Shown here in pieces: positions 48,519-58,540 of a DNA stretch of 64,000 nt. This DNA comes from Entomohabitans teleogrylli (lineage in GTDB: Bacteria > Pseudomonadota > Gammaproteobacteria > Enterobacterales > Enterobacteriaceae): assembly GCF_001484765.1 (NCBI RefSeq), contig NZ_LLXO01000021.1:46676-110675 (forward strand), given 5' to 3'. Within the stretch, counting starts at the first letter, position 1. Each line of letters begins with the position of its first letter. A program made the translations under genes and the position numbers. The notes below the pieces were generated by a model. The model saw nothing but the letters and a program-made list of their open reading frames with translations, searched no databases and had not been told where the DNA came from.

Positions 48519-49811
48519 TCAGGCGTCGAGAAATAATTCCGGGCGCTGTAACGCAGCGGCCAGCGCATCGGTGAGTTTTTCCAGTTGTGATGATGTAATC
48601 AGATATGGCGGCATCAGGTAGATTAGCCGGCCAAACGGGCGGATCCACACGCCGCGTTCGACAAAGAATTGTTGCAGAGCGGCCATATTCACCCGTCGCC
48701 GGGTCTCCACCACGCCGATGGCGCCCAACACCCGCACATCCGCCACTTCCGCCATACCCGTAAGGGGCCGCAGCGCCTGTTCGAGCTGGTTTTCAATCCC
48801 CTGAACCTGGCTTTGCCAGGCGCCGCTTTCCAGCAGGGACAGACTGGCATTAGCCGCCGCGCAGGCCAGCGGATTGCCCATAAATGTCGGGCCATGCATA
48901 AAACAACCGGCCGCGCCGTCGCTGATGGTTTCCGCGACCTGGCGGGTTGTGAGTGCGGCGGACAGCGTCATGGCGCCGCCGGTCAGCGCTTTGCCGAGGC
49001 ACAGAATATCGGCGCTGATACCGGCGTGTTCGCAGGCGAATAGCTTGCCGGTGCGGCCAAAACCGGTGGCGATTTCATCCGCAATCAGCAGAATGCCTTC
49101 CCGATCGCACATACGGCGGATACGGCGCAGCCACTCCGGATGGTAGATGCGCATTCCTCCGGCGCCCTGGACGATGGGCTCAAGGATCACCGCGGCGATG
49201 TCGTGACGATGAGCGGCGAACAGCCGCGCGAACGGTACGATATCGCGTTCGTCCCAGTCATCGTTAAACCCCACTTGCGGCGCCGGAGCGAACAGGTTTT
49301 CCGCCAGATAGCCTTTCCACAGGCTGTGCATGGAGTTATCCGGACAGCATACCGACATCGCGCCAAAAGTGTCGCCGTGGTAGCCGTGCCGGAGGGTCAG
49401 AAAGCGCTGGCGGGTCTCCCCCCGGGCGTGCCAGTACTGAAGTGCCATCTTCATCGCCACTTCAACGGCCACGGAACCGGAATCGGCAAGGAAAACGCAT
49501 TCCAGCGGCGCCGGCGTCATTGCGACCAGACGGCGGCACAGATCGATGGCCGGCTGGTGGGTGATGCCGCCAAACATCACGTGCGACATACGGTCGATCT
49601 GCTGCTTCATTGCGGCATTCAACTGCGGGTGATTATAGCCGTGGATCGCCGCCCACCAGGAAGACATCCCGTCTACCAGGGTTGCGCCGTTTTCCAGTTG
49701 CAGCTCGCAGCCTGAGGCGCTCGCCACCGGGTAAACCGGCAGCGGCTGGGTCATCGAAGTGTAGGGATGCCAGATATGTCGCGCGTCAAAATCCAGATCT
49801 GAAGGGGTCAT
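48519..49811 (-). CDS. bioA: Adenosylmethionine-8-amino-7-oxononanoate aminotransferase BioA
   Basis: A 430-residue class III aminotransferase making 7,8-diaminopelargonate (DAPA) with S-adenosylmethionine as amino donor. It opens with the conserved HIWHPYTSMTQPLPVYPV region. PLP Lys is in LCLGKALTGGAMTL, and the metal/PLP region is LLIADEIATGFGRTGKLFACEH. It is divergent from bioB, sharing the BirA operator. One residue longer than in E. coli. Confidence 0.98.
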   Translation of the reverse strand: MTPSDLDFDARHIWHPYTSMTQPLPVYPVASASGCELQLENGATLVDGMSSWWAAIHGYNHPQLNAAMKQQIDRMSHVMFGGITHQPAIDLCRRLVAMTPAPLECVFLADSGSVAVEVAMKMALQYWHARGETRQRFLTLRHGYHGDTFGAMSVCCPDNSMHSLWKGYLAENLFAPAPQVGFNDDWDERDIVPFARLFAAHRHDIAAVILEPIVQGAGGMRIYHPEWLRRIRRMCDREGILLIADEIATGFGRTGKLFACEHAGISADILCLGKALTGGAMTLSAALTTRQVAETISDGAAGCFMHGPTFMGNPLACAAANASLSLLESGAWQSQVQGIENQLEQALRPLTGMAEVADVRVLGAIGVVETRRRVNMAALQQFFVERGVWIRPFGRLIYLMPPYLITSSQLEKLTDALAAALQRPELFLDA

Positions 49812-49819
49812 AGAGTGAC

Positions 49820-49853
49820 TTGTAAACTATTTTAAAAAGATTTAGGTTTACAA
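49820..49853. promoter_or_regulatory. BirA (biotin) operator
   Basis: TTGTAAAC-N18-GTTTACAA is the bio operator, with the same half-sites and spacing as in E. coli. Biotinoyl-5'-AMP-bound BirA would repress both bioA and bioBFCD. Confidence 0.9.
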
Positions 49854-49898
49854 GTATAAACCCGAACAACCATGATTAACACCCCTTTGGAGAGGCCC

Positions 49899-50939
49899 AT
49901 GGCTCACCCGTCACGCTGGACAATGTCACAGGTTACCGCCCTGTTTGAGAAACCGTTTCTGGAACTGCTGTATCAGGCGCAGCAGGTTCATCGCCAGCAT
50001 TTTGACCCGCGTCAGGTGCAGGTCAGCACCCTGTTATCGATTAAAACCGGCGCCTGTCCGGAAGATTGCAAATACTGCCCGCAGAGCGCGCGCTACAAAA
50101 CCGGGCTGGAATCAGAGCGCCTGATGGAAGTGGAACAGGTGCTGATATCGGCCCGTAAGGCCCGGGATGCCGGCTCGACCCGTTTTTGCATGGGGGCGGC
50201 GTGGAAAAATCCCCACGAACGCGACATGCCCTATCTCGAAGAGATGGTGAAAGGCGTGAAAGCGCTGGGGCTGGAAGCCTGTATGACGCTGGGCACCCTG
50301 TCAGATGATCAGGCGCTGCGCCTGTCGCAGGCCGGGCTGGATTATTACAACCATAATCTGGACACCTCGCCGGAGTTTTACGGCAACATCATTACCACCC
50401 GCACCTACCAGGAGCGTCTCGATACCCTTGATCGGGTCCGCGATGCCGGTATCAAAGTCTGCTCCGGGGGGATTGTCGGCCTGGGAGAGACAGTCACCGA
50501 TCGCGCTGGTCTGCTGCTCCAGTTGGCGAACCTGCCGACTCCGCCGGAAAGCGTGCCAATCAACATGCTGGTGAAAGTTAAAGGCACGCCGCTGGCGGAA
50601 AACGACGATGTGGATCCGTTTGATTTTATCCGCACTATCGCTGTGGCGCGCATCATGATGCCGACCTCCCATGTCCGCCTGTCCGCGGGACGTGAGCAAA
50701 TGAATGAGCAGACGCAGGCGATGTGTTTTATGGCCGGGGCGAATTCGATTTTCTACGGCTGTAAACTGCTCACCACCCCGAACCCGGAGGAAGATAACGA
50801 TCTGCAATTGTTCCGCAAACTGGGGCTGAATCCACAGCAGACCGCGGTGGAGGCCGGGGATAACGAACAGCAGCAGCGACTGGCAGAGCAACTGCTCAAT
50901 GCCGATACCGGCTTGTATTACAACGCGGCGGCGCTGTGA
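49899..50939 (+). CDS. bioB: Biotin synthase BioB
   Basis: A 346-residue radical SAM enzyme of E. coli length that inserts sulfur into dethiobiotin. The [4Fe-4S] cysteines are Cys53, Cys57 and Cys60 in CPEDCKYC. The second cluster residues are in [22 protein letters not shown] and [12 protein letters not shown] with the late Arg in [21 protein letters not shown] precedes ATG 49899; an in-frame ATG at 49872 is not conserved. The stop overlaps the bioF GTG. Confidence 0.98.
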   Translation: MAHPSRWTMSQVTALFEKPFLELLYQAQQVHRQHFDPRQVQVSTLLSIKTGACPEDCKYCPQSARYKTGLESERLMEVEQVLISARKARDAGSTRFCMGAAWKNPHERDMPYLEEMVKGVKALGLEACMTLGTLSDDQALRLSQAGLDYYNHNLDTSPEFYGNIITTRTYQERLDTLDRVRDAGIKVCSGGIVGLGETVTDRAGLLLQLANLPTPPESVPINMLVKVKGTPLAENDDVDPFDFIRTIAVARIMMPTSHVRLSAGREQMNEQTQAMCFMAGANSIFYGCKLLTTPNPEEDNDLQLFRKLGLNPQQTAVEAGDNEQQQRLAEQLLNADTGLYYNAAAL

Positions 50940-52090
50940 GCTGGCAGCAGCGCATTAGCCGTCGCCTTGAAGAACGGGCGGCGGCGCAGGCCTGGCGCTG
51001 TCGCAGCGCATTGCAGCCGCTCGATGGCTGTCGGATTCGCTTTGAGGGGCGCGATTACTGCAACTTCGCCAGCAACGATTATCTTGGGCTCAGCCGCCAT
51101 CCGGCGGTAATAGAGGCCTGGCGGCAGGGGGCCAGTCTGTATGGGGTAGGGAGCGGCGGCTCCGGGCATGTCACCGGCTATACGCCAGCTCACCAGCGGC
51201 TGGAAGAAGCGCTGGCAGCGTGGCTGGGCTATCCGCGGGCGCTGCTGTTTATCTCCGGCTTTGCCGCCAATCAGGCGGTCATCGGCGCGCTACTGGACAA
51301 AGAGGATCGTATTGTCGCCGACCGTTTGAGCCACGCATCGCTGCTGGAGGCGGCCAGTCTCAGCCCGGCGGCGCTGCGTCGTTTTGTCCATAACGATCTG
51401 CCGTCGCTGGCCGGGCTGCTGGATAAGCCGCTTGGCGGTCAGCAACTGGTGGTGACGGAAGGGATTTTCAGTATGGATGGCGATGCGGCGCCGCTGGCGG
51501 ATATCGCGGCGCTGACCCGGGATCGCGGCGGCTGGTTGATGGTGGATGACGCCCACGGTATAGGCGTACTGGGGGACGAAGGCCGGGGCAGTTGCCATCG
51601 CGCCGGGATCCGGCCGGATATTCTGGTGGTGACCTTTGGCAAAGCTTTTGGCGTCAGCGGTGCGGCGGTGCTGTGCAGCGAGTCGCTGGCTGATTACTTG
51701 GTTCAGTTTGCCCGCCATCTGATTTACAGCACCGCGATGCCGGCGGCGCAGGCGCAGGCGCTACATGCCGCGCTGGCGCAGATCCGCGCCGCTGAGGGGT
51801 TACGCGCCGCGCTGCAGCGCAATATCCGCCGTTTCCGGCACGGGGCGGGGCTGCTTCCCTGGCAACTGGCGGAGTCACAAACCGCGATTCAACCGCTGAT
51901 CGTCGGGGATAACGCCCGCGCGCTGGCGCTTGCCCGGCAACTGCGCGCCAGAGGCTTCTGGGTGACGGCGATTCGCCCGCCGGCAGTACCGGCCGGGACC
52001 GCGCGCCTGCGGATTACCCTGACCGCCGCCCATAGCGAAACGGATATTGATGAGCTTCTGGAGGCGCTGCGCGATGGCGAAAGTCAATAA
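50936..52090 (+). CDS. bioF: 8-amino-7-oxononanoate synthase BioF
   Basis: A 384-residue PLP enzyme condensing pimeloyl-ACP and alanine. Glycine-rich and substrate segments are [25 protein letters not shown] and [11 protein letters not shown]; the PLP Lys is in [14 protein letters not shown]. The start is GTG at 50936 (MSWQQR), overlapping bioB by four bases. Same length as E. coli. Confidence 0.97.
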   Translation: MSWQQRISRRLEERAAAQAWRCRSALQPLDGCRIRFEGRDYCNFASNDYLGLSRHPAVIEAWRQGASLYGVGSGGSGHVTGYTPAHQRLEEALAAWLGYPRALLFISGFAANQAVIGALLDKEDRIVADRLSHASLLEAASLSPAALRRFVHNDLPSLAGLLDKPLGGQQLVVTEGIFSMDGDAAPLADIAALTRDRGGWLMVDDAHGIGVLGDEGRGSCHRAGIRPDILVVTFGKAFGVSGAAVLCSESLADYLVQFARHLIYSTAMPAAQAQALHAALAQIRAAEGLRAALQRNIRRFRHGAGLLPWQLAESQTAIQPLIVGDNARALALARQLRARGFWVTAIRPPAVPAGTARLRITLTAAHSETDIDELLEALRDGESQ

Positions 52091-52829
52091 ACAGGCTATC
52101 GCCGCCGCCTTTGGCCGGGCGGCCACGACCTATGAACAGTACGCCGATCTCCAGCGCATTAGCGGCGAACGCTTACTGGCGCTTGCCGGCGATCTGCCGC
52201 GAGGGCGGCTACTGGATGCCGGCTGCGGTACCGGCTGGTTCAGCCGTATCTGGCAGCAGCGCGGCCAGCAGGTGATCGCGCTGGATCTCTCCAGCGAAAT
52301 GCTTGCTGAGGCGCGAAGGCTGGATTCTGCGGCTGAGTATTTATGCGGTGATATTGAATCCCTGACGCTGGAAAGCGCCAGCGTGGAGACTGTATGGAGT
52401 AATCTGGCGGTGCAGTGGTGCGGCGATCTTTGCGCCGGGCTGGGAGAACTGCGCCGGGTGACGCGTCCGGGAGGGCGCGTTCTGTTCAGTACTCTGCTGG
52501 CGGATTCGCTGGGGGAGTTGAGACAGGCCTGGCGGGCGGTGGATGCTCAGCCGCACGCCAACCGCTTTCTGACTCTTCAACAGGTTCAGGAAGCCTGCCG
52601 GGACTGGCCGGTTGCCCTTCATGAGCAGACCGTCACCCTGGTTTTTCCGGATGTGCTTAGCGCTATGCGTTCCCTGAAAGGTATTGGCGCCACTCATCTG
52701 CACCAGGGACGGCAGACGCGCACGCTGACCCGACGCCAGCTTACCGCGCTGTCGCTGGCCTGGCCCCAGCGCGAAGGGGCGTTTTTGCTGAGTTACCATT
52801 TGTTGTATGGAGTGATGGATTGTGATTAA
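52074..52829 (+). CDS. bioC: Malonyl-ACP O-methyltransferase BioC
   Basis: A 251-residue class I SAM methyltransferase that methylates malonyl-ACP to start pimelate synthesis. Motif I is [13 protein letters not shown]; other segments are [13 protein letters not shown] and [15 protein letters not shown]. Start 52074 gives [17 protein letters not shown], matching E. coli; the longer frame to 52047 overlaps bioF further. The gene overlaps bioF by 17 bases and bioD by eight. Confidence 0.96.
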   Translation: MAKVNKQAIAAAFGRAATTYEQYADLQRISGERLLALAGDLPRGRLLDAGCGTGWFSRIWQQRGQQVIALDLSSEMLAEARRLDSAAEYLCGDIESLTLESASVETVWSNLAVQWCGDLCAGLGELRRVTRPGGRVLFSTLLADSLGELRQAWRAVDAQPHANRFLTLQQVQEACRDWPVALHEQTVTLVFPDVLSAMRSLKGIGATHLHQGRQTRTLTRRQLTALSLAWPQREGAFLLSYHLLYGVMDCD

Positions 52830-53499
52830 ACGCTGGTTTGTAACCGGTACTGATACCGAAGTGGGGAAAACGGTCGTCAGTTGCGCGCTGCTCCAGGCGG
52901 CGCGCGATGCGGGATTCCGGACCGCGGGCTATAAGCCGGTGGCTTCCGGGAGTGAAATGACGCCGCTGGGGCTGCGTAACAGCGATGCGCTGGCGCTACA
53001 GCACCACAGCAGCGTGGAGTTACGTTATGAACAAGTGAATCCCTGCGTTTTCCGGGAACCGACGTCGCCGCATATTGTCAGCGAATTGTCCGGGCAACCC
53101 ATATCGTTTGCCGCGCTGTCAGCGGGGCTGCGGGAGCTGGAAACTCGGGCCGACTGGCTGCAGGTGGAAGGAGCGGGCGGTTGGTTCACGCCGCTGTCCG
53201 GACGCGCCACCTTTGCTGACTGGGTGGTCGCCGAGCAGTTACCGGTGATTCTGGTGGTGGGGGTTAAGCTGGGATGTATTAACCACGCCATGCTGACGGC
53301 CAGCGCGGTAGCGCAGGCCGGGTTACGGCTGGCGGGGTGGGTGGCCAATGATATCCGGCCGTGCGGGCCGTATCACCGGCAATACATGGCGACCCTGACG
53401 TCCATGCTGGACGCTCCGCTGCTCGGTGAAATACCCTGGCAGCCGGAAGCGCCGGAAAACCAGGATAATGGCCGCTGGCTCTCTATTTCAGCGTTATAG
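52822..53499 (+). CDS. bioD: Dethiobiotin synthetase BioD
   Basis: A 225-residue ATP-dependent carboxylase that closes the ureido ring. The P-loop is VTGTDTEVGKTVVSCAL, and further conserved segments are GYKPVASGSE and EGAGGWFTPLS. Start is GTG at 52822, overlapping bioC. It ends one base before the end of a convergent ABC ATPase gene. Confidence 0.97.
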   Translation: MIKRWFVTGTDTEVGKTVVSCALLQAARDAGFRTAGYKPVASGSEMTPLGLRNSDALALQHHSSVELRYEQVNPCVFREPTSPHIVSELSGQPISFAALSAGLRELETRADWLQVEGAGGWFTPLSGRATFADWVVAEQLPVILVVGVKLGCINHAMLTASAVAQAGLRLAGWVANDIRPCGPYHRQYMATLTSMLDAPLLGEIPWQPEAPENQDNGRWLSISAL

Positions 53500-53500
53500 C

Positions 53501-54208
53501 CTACAACATCAGCCAGTCCGCCATGCGATCGTCCAGTTGCGCAATGTTACCCTGGGCAACATTGCGCCCGCGGTGTAGCAGAAAAAAGCGGTCCGCCACC
53601 CGGCGGATAAACGACAGGCGCTGTTCAACCAGTAGAATGGTGATGCCGAAGTCGCGGTTGAGACGCTGGATTAACTGGCTGATGTCGTTCACCAGCCGCT
53701 GGCCGGCGCCGAGGGTCGGTTCATCAAGAATCAACAACTCCGGGCGGGCAACCAGCGCTCTGGCCATCGCCAGGCGCAGTTGCAGGTCAGCCGGCAGTTC
53801 TCCGCTGCGTTTCTGGCGCAACGGGTACAGTTCCGGGAACAGATCGTAAATCTCGGCCGGGACGGCCTGAGCGCCATTGCTGACGGCCAGCAGCGCGATA
53901 TGTAAGTTCTCTTCCACGCTGAGCTGAGAGAACAGACGCCAGTCCTGGGGAAGATAGCCAATACCGGGATGCGTGCCTCGCCCGACCGGGAGCGAGCGCA
54001 GATCTTCCGGCGGCCCGCTGGCGCCCTGCCAGAGGATATGGCCGCTTTGGACCGGCAGTTGCCCGGTAATACACTTCATCAGCGTTGTTTTGCCCATTCC
54101 CGGCGCGCCAAGTACACAGGCGCACTCTCCGGTTTGCAACTCAAGGTCCACATTCCACAGCGTGTGCTGTGCGCCATAAAACTGATTCACCGCCCGCAGA
54201 CTTAACAT
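53501..54208 (-). CDS. Orphan UrtE/LivF-like ABC ATPase with degenerate signature
   Basis: A 235-residue ATP-binding subunit closest in form to UrtE/LivF of branched amino-acid and urea transporters: LRAVNQFYGAQHTLWNVDLE, Walker A GAPGMGKTTL, GIGYLPQDWRLFSQLSVEEN, Walker B LLILDEPTLG, and a C-terminal VEQRLSFIRRVADRFFLLHRG. The signature normally LSGGQQQ reads LPADLQL here. No binding protein, permease or UrtD partner is in the window, so it is likely a remnant or recruited by another transporter. A GGAGAACC site precedes the start. Not present at this place in E. coli. Confidence 0.75.
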   Translation of the reverse strand: MLSLRAVNQFYGAQHTLWNVDLELQTGECACVLGAPGMGKTTLMKCITGQLPVQSGHILWQGASGPPEDLRSLPVGRGTHPGIGYLPQDWRLFSQLSVEENLHIALLAVSNGAQAVPAEIYDLFPELYPLRQKRSGELPADLQLRLAMARALVARPELLILDEPTLGAGQRLVNDISQLIQRLNRDFGITILLVEQRLSFIRRVADRFFLLHRGRNVAQGNIAQLDDRMADWLML

Positions 54209-54918
54209 GAGGTTCTCCTTCAGACAGGGTGAGGATGTCAGCCACTTTTCCGCGTACGGCGCTGCTTCGCCTTTTTTATCTGCTTCCGGCAGGTCGGGGT
54301 GGTTTTAGCGTTGCAATTCTCTTGCCAGTTATCCGGCTGGACGTTTTTGGCGGGTCACAAAAGATAAAATGCCGTAAAACAGCGCGTGGGTATGGCGGAA
54401 GACCGCCCCCGGCGCACTTTGTTGGTGCTTTTCGCTGGCCGATAGTGGTGCAGAGAAAGCCCGGTGCTGCTACTTGATTCACCACATTTATGGATGATGA
54501 AACTCAAAAAAAATCTAAAAAAATTTTTTTGTCCCGAAGGACACAAAGATCAGGGCTTTTGCGGCGCCAGCGTGGGTTATGGGCCAGCGGCAGTTATCCA
54601 CTATTCCTGTGGATAACCTTGTGTATTAGAGTTAGAAAACGTGCGGTAAGCGAGAGCGGACGCGGCCTGCGCCTGAATTGGCGTCAAACCGCGCTTTGTC
54701 TGAAAATCATTAATAATCAAACAGATAAATAAAAGCAATCCTTATCATATTCCTGTCATTTAACGTCATAAAACTTTCTTTTGCTTGCTTGACAAATGTT
54801 AAATAGCAAAAAAGATTTGGGGATAACCGACTTATCCCGGTGGATTCTCCGGCAAAGGGCGGGCGGCACGAGCAACCCCTGGCGATGAGCGCCACTTTCT
54901 GACGGTATTATTTTATAA
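54209..54918. other. Interval before uvrB
   Basis: About 700 bases with no secure gene. The first 270 bases contain an 82-codon open frame (54229-54477) with no family resemblance that I can support. The right half becomes AT-rich and holds uvrB promoters; a TTGACA at about 54788-54793 is a candidate -35. Inverted DnaA boxes are annotated separately. Confidence 0.5.
54594..54616. promoter_or_regulatory. Inverted pair of DnaA boxes
   Basis: TTATCCACT (54594-54602) and, on the opposite strand, TTATCCACA (54608-54616) face each other. The second is a perfect DnaA box. A DnaA site upstream of uvrB has been described in E. coli. Confidence 0.65.
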
Positions 54919-54938
54919 CACTGTTTTTTTATCCAGTA
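54919..54938. promoter_or_regulatory. LexA (SOS) box of uvrB
   Basis: CACTGTTTTTTTATCCAGTA has CTG-N10-CAG spacing and nearly equals the E. coli uvrB SOS box as I recall it. It lies 84 bases before the start codon. Confidence 0.85.
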
Positions 54939-55021
54939 TATATTAGTGGCAAAAATTGTTATCCCGGGTAGAATTATCGCTCCGGGGTCGCGCTTTTCTC
55001 CATCAGGTTGGTTGCCACGTC

Positions 55022-57040
55022 ATGAGTAAATCATTCGTATTACATTCTGCTTTTAAACCCTCCGGCGATCAGCCAGAGGCCATCCGCCAACTGGAAGAAG
55101 GTCTGGAGGATGGGTTAGCCCACCAGACGCTGCTGGGGGTAACCGGCTCCGGTAAAACATTTACCATTGCCAATGTAATCGCTGATTTACAGCGGCCAAC
55201 GATGGTGCTGGCACCCAATAAAACCCTCGCGGCGCAACTCTATGGCGAGATGAAAGAGTTCTTTCCGGAAAACGCCGTGGAGTTCTTCGTTTCTTACTAT
55301 GATTACTACCAGCCGGAAGCCTATGTCCCCAGTTCGGATACCTTCATTGAGAAAGACGCCTCGGTAAACGAACATATCGAACAGATGCGGCTTTCAGCGA
55401 CCAAGGCGCTGCTGGAGCGTCGCGATGTGGTCGTAGTCGCTTCCGTATCAGCGATATACGGTCTGGGGGATCCGGACCTGTATCTGAAAATGATGCTGCA
55501 CCTGACAAAAGGGATGATTATCGATCAGCGCGCCATTGTGCGCCGGCTGGCGGAACTGCAGTACACCCGTAATGATCAGGTATTCCAGCGTGGAACATTC
55601 CGGGTGCGCGGCGAGGTGATTGATATCTTCCCGGCGGAATCGGACGACATTGCCCTGCGCGTGGAACTGTTTGACGAAGAGGTCGAGCGTTTGTCGCTGT
55701 TCGATCCGCTCACCGGCCATGTGGAATCGACGATTCAGCGCTATACCATCTACCCGAAAACGCACTATGTCACTCCCAGGGAGCGCATCGTGCAGGCGAT
55801 GGAAGAGATTAAAGTTGAGCTGGCGGATCGCCGTAAGGTACTGCTGGCCAACGATAAACTGCTGGAAGAGCAGCGTCTTACCCAGCGTACCCAGTTCGAT
55901 CTTGAGATGATGAACGAGCTGGGTTATTGCTCAGGGATTGAAAACTACTCCCGATTCTTGTCCGGGCGTGGGCCCGGAGAGCCGCCTCCGACACTGTTTG
56001 ACTACCTGCCCGCCGATGGTCTGCTGGTGGTGGATGAATCTCACGTGACCATACCGCAGATTGGCGGTATGTACCGCGGTGACCGGGCGCGTAAAGAGAC
56101 GCTGGTGGAATACGGCTTCCGCCTGCCGTCGGCGCTGGATAACCGTCCCCTGAAGTTTGAAGAGTTCGAAGCGCTGGCACCGCAGACTATTTATGTCTCT
56201 GCCACGCCAGGAAGTTATGAGCTGGAAAAATCCGGCGGCGACGTGGTGGATCAGGTGGTACGTCCGACCGGGCTGCTTGATCCGGTGATTGAGGTACGCC
56301 CGGTAGCGACACAGGTGGATGATTTGATGTCGGAGATCCGCTTGCGGGCGTCGATCAACGAACGGGTGCTGGTGACGACGCTGACCAAACGGATGGCTGA
56401 GGATTTGACCGAATATCTGGAAGAGCACGGCGAGCGGGTGCGCTACCTGCATTCGGATATCGACACTGTGGAGCGTATGGAGATTATTCGCGATCTGCGG
56501 CTTGGCGAGTTTGATGTGCTGGTGGGGATCAACCTGCTGCGCGAAGGACTGGATATGCCGGAAGTCTCGCTGGTGGCGATTCTGGATGCCGATAAGGAGG
56601 GATTCCTGCGTTCGGAACGCTCCCTGATTCAGACCATCGGACGCGCGGCCCGTAATGTTAACGGTAAGGCAATTCTCTACGCCGACAAGATCACCCCATC
56701 AATGGCGAAGGCGATTGGCGAAACCGAGCGGCGGCGCGAAAAGCAGCAGCGCTATAACGAAGAGAACGGCATTGTACCGCAGGGTCTGAATAAGAAAGTG
56801 GTTGATATTCTTTCGTTGGGTGAAAGTCTGGCGAAGACCAAATCGAAACGCGGCAGGACAAAAGTCGCGGCGCAAAGCGGTGCGGCGGAAACCGATCTCA
56901 GTCCGAAAGCGCTACAGCAAAAAATCCACGAGCTGGAAGGACAGATGTTCCAGCATGCGCAGAATCTTGAGTTTGAGGAAGCCGCGCAACTGCGTGACCG
57001 GATACATCAGTTGCGCGAACTGTTTATCGCAGCCTCGTGA
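55022..57040 (+). CDS. uvrB: Excinuclease ABC subunit UvrB
   Basis: A 672-residue DNA repair helicase-like protein. Walker A is [14 protein letters not shown] (Lys45), followed by the Tyr-rich DNA beta-hairpin region [16 protein letters not shown]. Later helicase motifs are [20 protein letters not shown] and [10 protein letters not shown]. The C-terminal UVR domain (about 630-672) ends [16 protein letters not shown] and binds UvrC. I use 55022 ([13 protein letters not shown]) as start; the longer frame to 54956 lacks support. SOS-controlled by the LexA box upstream. Confidence 0.98.
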   Translation: MSKSFVLHSAFKPSGDQPEAIRQLEEGLEDGLAHQTLLGVTGSGKTFTIANVIADLQRPTMVLAPNKTLAAQLYGEMKEFFPENAVEFFVSYYDYYQPEAYVPSSDTFIEKDASVNEHIEQMRLSATKALLERRDVVVVASVSAIYGLGDPDLYLKMMLHLTKGMIIDQRAIVRRLAELQYTRNDQVFQRGTFRVRGEVIDIFPAESDDIALRVELFDEEVERLSLFDPLTGHVESTIQRYTIYPKTHYVTPRERIVQAMEEIKVELADRRKVLLANDKLLEEQRLTQRTQFDLEMMNELGYCSGIENYSRFLSGRGPGEPPPTLFDYLPADGLLVVDESHVTIPQIGGMYRGDRARKETLVEYGFRLPSALDNRPLKFEEFEALAPQTIYVSATPGSYELEKSGGDVVDQVVRPTGLLDPVIEVRPVATQVDDLMSEIRLRASINERVLVTTLTKRMAEDLTEYLEEHGERVRYLHSDIDTVERMEIIRDLRLGEFDVLVGINLLREGLDMPEVSLVAILDADKEGFLRSERSLIQTIGRAARNVNGKAILYADKITPSMAKAIGETERRREKQQRYNEENGIVPQGLNKKVVDILSLGESLAKTKSKRGRTKVAAQSGAAETDLSPKALQQKIHELEGQMFQHAQNLEFEEAAQLRDRIHQLRELFIAAS

Positions 57041-57227
57041 ATCAGGGTTTAAAAAATTATGATAATAGATTGAATATAAAGTGATTTTTGGTATAAGCCC
57101 TGGTTTTGCAATCGTGGTTATTTTTTTCTTTTATTATCAGTAAGTTATTTTTTACTGAAAAGTGGCCAGGATCGGTAGCTTTTTGTGGGCTGGAAAATAT
57201 TTGTAGATTCAGTTAGATATAGTTGGA
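57041..57227 (+). promoter_or_regulatory. AT-rich CRISPR leader
   Basis: The 187 bases between uvrB and the first repeat are strongly AT-rich, with TCAGTAA/TTACTGA dyad at 57137-57158. The degenerate repeats are at the opposite end of the array, so this is the leader side, from which transcription and spacer acquisition would occur. Confidence 0.65.
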
Positions 57228-57805
57228 GTGTTCCCCGCGGAAGCGGGGATAAACCGGGATTAAATAACCAGAATCAAATGTCGTTTTAGTGTTCCCCGCG
57301 GAAGCGGGGATAAACCGTCATCGTCAATATCTGCAATAGTCTGTAGAGCGTGTTCCCCGCGGAAGCGGGGATAAACCGAAATCATAACCGATACCGGGAG
57401 CACGACTCATGTGTTCCCCGCGGAAGCGGGGATAAACCGCGAATGATGAGGAGTTTAGAAGATGGCCAAATGTGTTCCCCGCGGAAGCGGGGATAAACCG
57501 CGATGGATTGCCGTTCCGGCCAGCTGGATAGTGTGTTCCCCGCGGAAGCGGGGATAAACCGGAGTAATATTATGCCGGATACTATAGCTGTAGGTGTTCC
57601 CCGCGGAAGCGGGGATAAACCGATTCCGTTAACCCTGCCAATTATCACCAGAAAGTGTTCCCCGCGGAAGCGGGGATAAACCGGCAGTCCGCCCGCAGCC
57701 TGCTTTCCCGCCTGTGTGTTCCCCGAGGAAGCGGGGATAAACCGGTCATGCACGGCACACCCGGGGCAGGAAAATCGTGTTCCCCGCGAAAGCGGGGATA
57801 AACCG
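57228..57805 (+). CRISPR. Type I-E CRISPR array, 10 repeats and 9 spacers
   Basis: A 29-base repeat (GTGTTCCCCGCGGAAGCG then GGGATAAACCG) recurs with perfect 61-base period from 57228 to 57777; all nine spacers are 32 bases. Repeats 1-8 are identical. Repeat 9 has GAGG for GCGG and repeat 10 has GCGA for GCGG, marking the trailer end. The repeat is of the E. coli type I-E class. No cas genes are within the window, so the effector complex must come from elsewhere if the array is active. Spacer 9 (57745-57776) encodes a P-loop in one frame. Confidence 0.98.
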
Positions 57806-58375
57806 CGCGAATCTCTACGGTACTACCATTCCCTTATTTCCAGGATTATTTTCTTAATCATCTCCGGTAAAATGGATCTATTGCTTCGGTGTGACAGGAG
57901 TGTCGGGGCTACTGTCAGGCTGTGCATTGTGATATCTCTCACAGTTTATGTGAATATTTTCTTCTTTTTCATTGGTTTATATGTAAACGATTTGTGATTT
58001 TCCCCGGGAATATTCTGTGCATATTCCCTAATCGTCTGAAAATGCTCCCCGCCCCAGATAAGCATATCTTCATATAAAAATATTTATCGCGACCTGTGAT
58101 TTTTCCTTTATACGGCTGTTATGTCCTTTCTTAAGTATTTAAATCTGTCCTGAATATTTTATCAAAACAATCACCTGTTATTGTGTTTTTTTACAGAGCT
58201 TTCACCATGTTATCATGGTAAAGTTTTGTCCCTGTTTTCGGATACTGTCATTTTTCTTCAGTTTTTCTTTACCTTAGGGCAAGCAGGAAAATTCTTAGCG
58301 GGGGAGGGGGCGCCATAATCGCATGAATAGATTAGTAATATTTAACATAGTTATCAACGATCAATAACTTATTCA
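57806..58375. other. AT-rich interval downstream of the CRISPR array
   Basis: About 570 bases without a credible gene; a 93-codon frame at 57716-57997 starts inside the array and is hydrophobic by chance. ACCATG-TTAT-CATGGT at 58204-58219 and a nested palindrome CATGAATA...TATTCATG with inner AGTTAT...ATAACT (58322-58377) are visible. The region is the long upstream zone of the regulator gene at 58541. Confidence 0.55.
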
Positions 58376-58394
58376 TGATAGTTATAATCTATCA
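58376..58394. promoter_or_regulatory. Palindromic operator around a TATAAT box
   Basis: TGATAG-TTATAAT-CTATCA is a symmetrical site whose centre is a consensus -10 element (58383-58388). A protein bound here would block the promoter; the leader to the regulator start would be about 146 bases. No clear -35 is seen. Confidence 0.55.
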
Positions 58395-58540
58395 AATTGT
58401 TGTGTGTGGTTGGTTTAAACGATTATCAAAGAATTATCTGTAATGATTTAATTGTTTCCAGAAAAAGGAGTTTACTTAATTGCTATCCCGTGACTGGCAT
58501 TATTTTTTTGTCTCCCGGGAGGAAAGGAGATTCATTTTCC

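Noticed and set aside
54229..54477. An 82-codon frame before uvrB
   Set aside because: No recognised family and a competing frame on the other strand over the same bases; possible old insertion DNA but not supportable as a gene.
57382..57753. A 123-codon minus-strand frame in the CRISPR array
   Set aside because: It consists of translated repeats (SPLPRGT-like words at fixed spacing), a common CRISPR artefact.
57257..57776. Self-targeting by CRISPR spacers within this window
   Set aside because: By eye none of the nine spacers matches other parts of the window; a whole-genome search was not possible.
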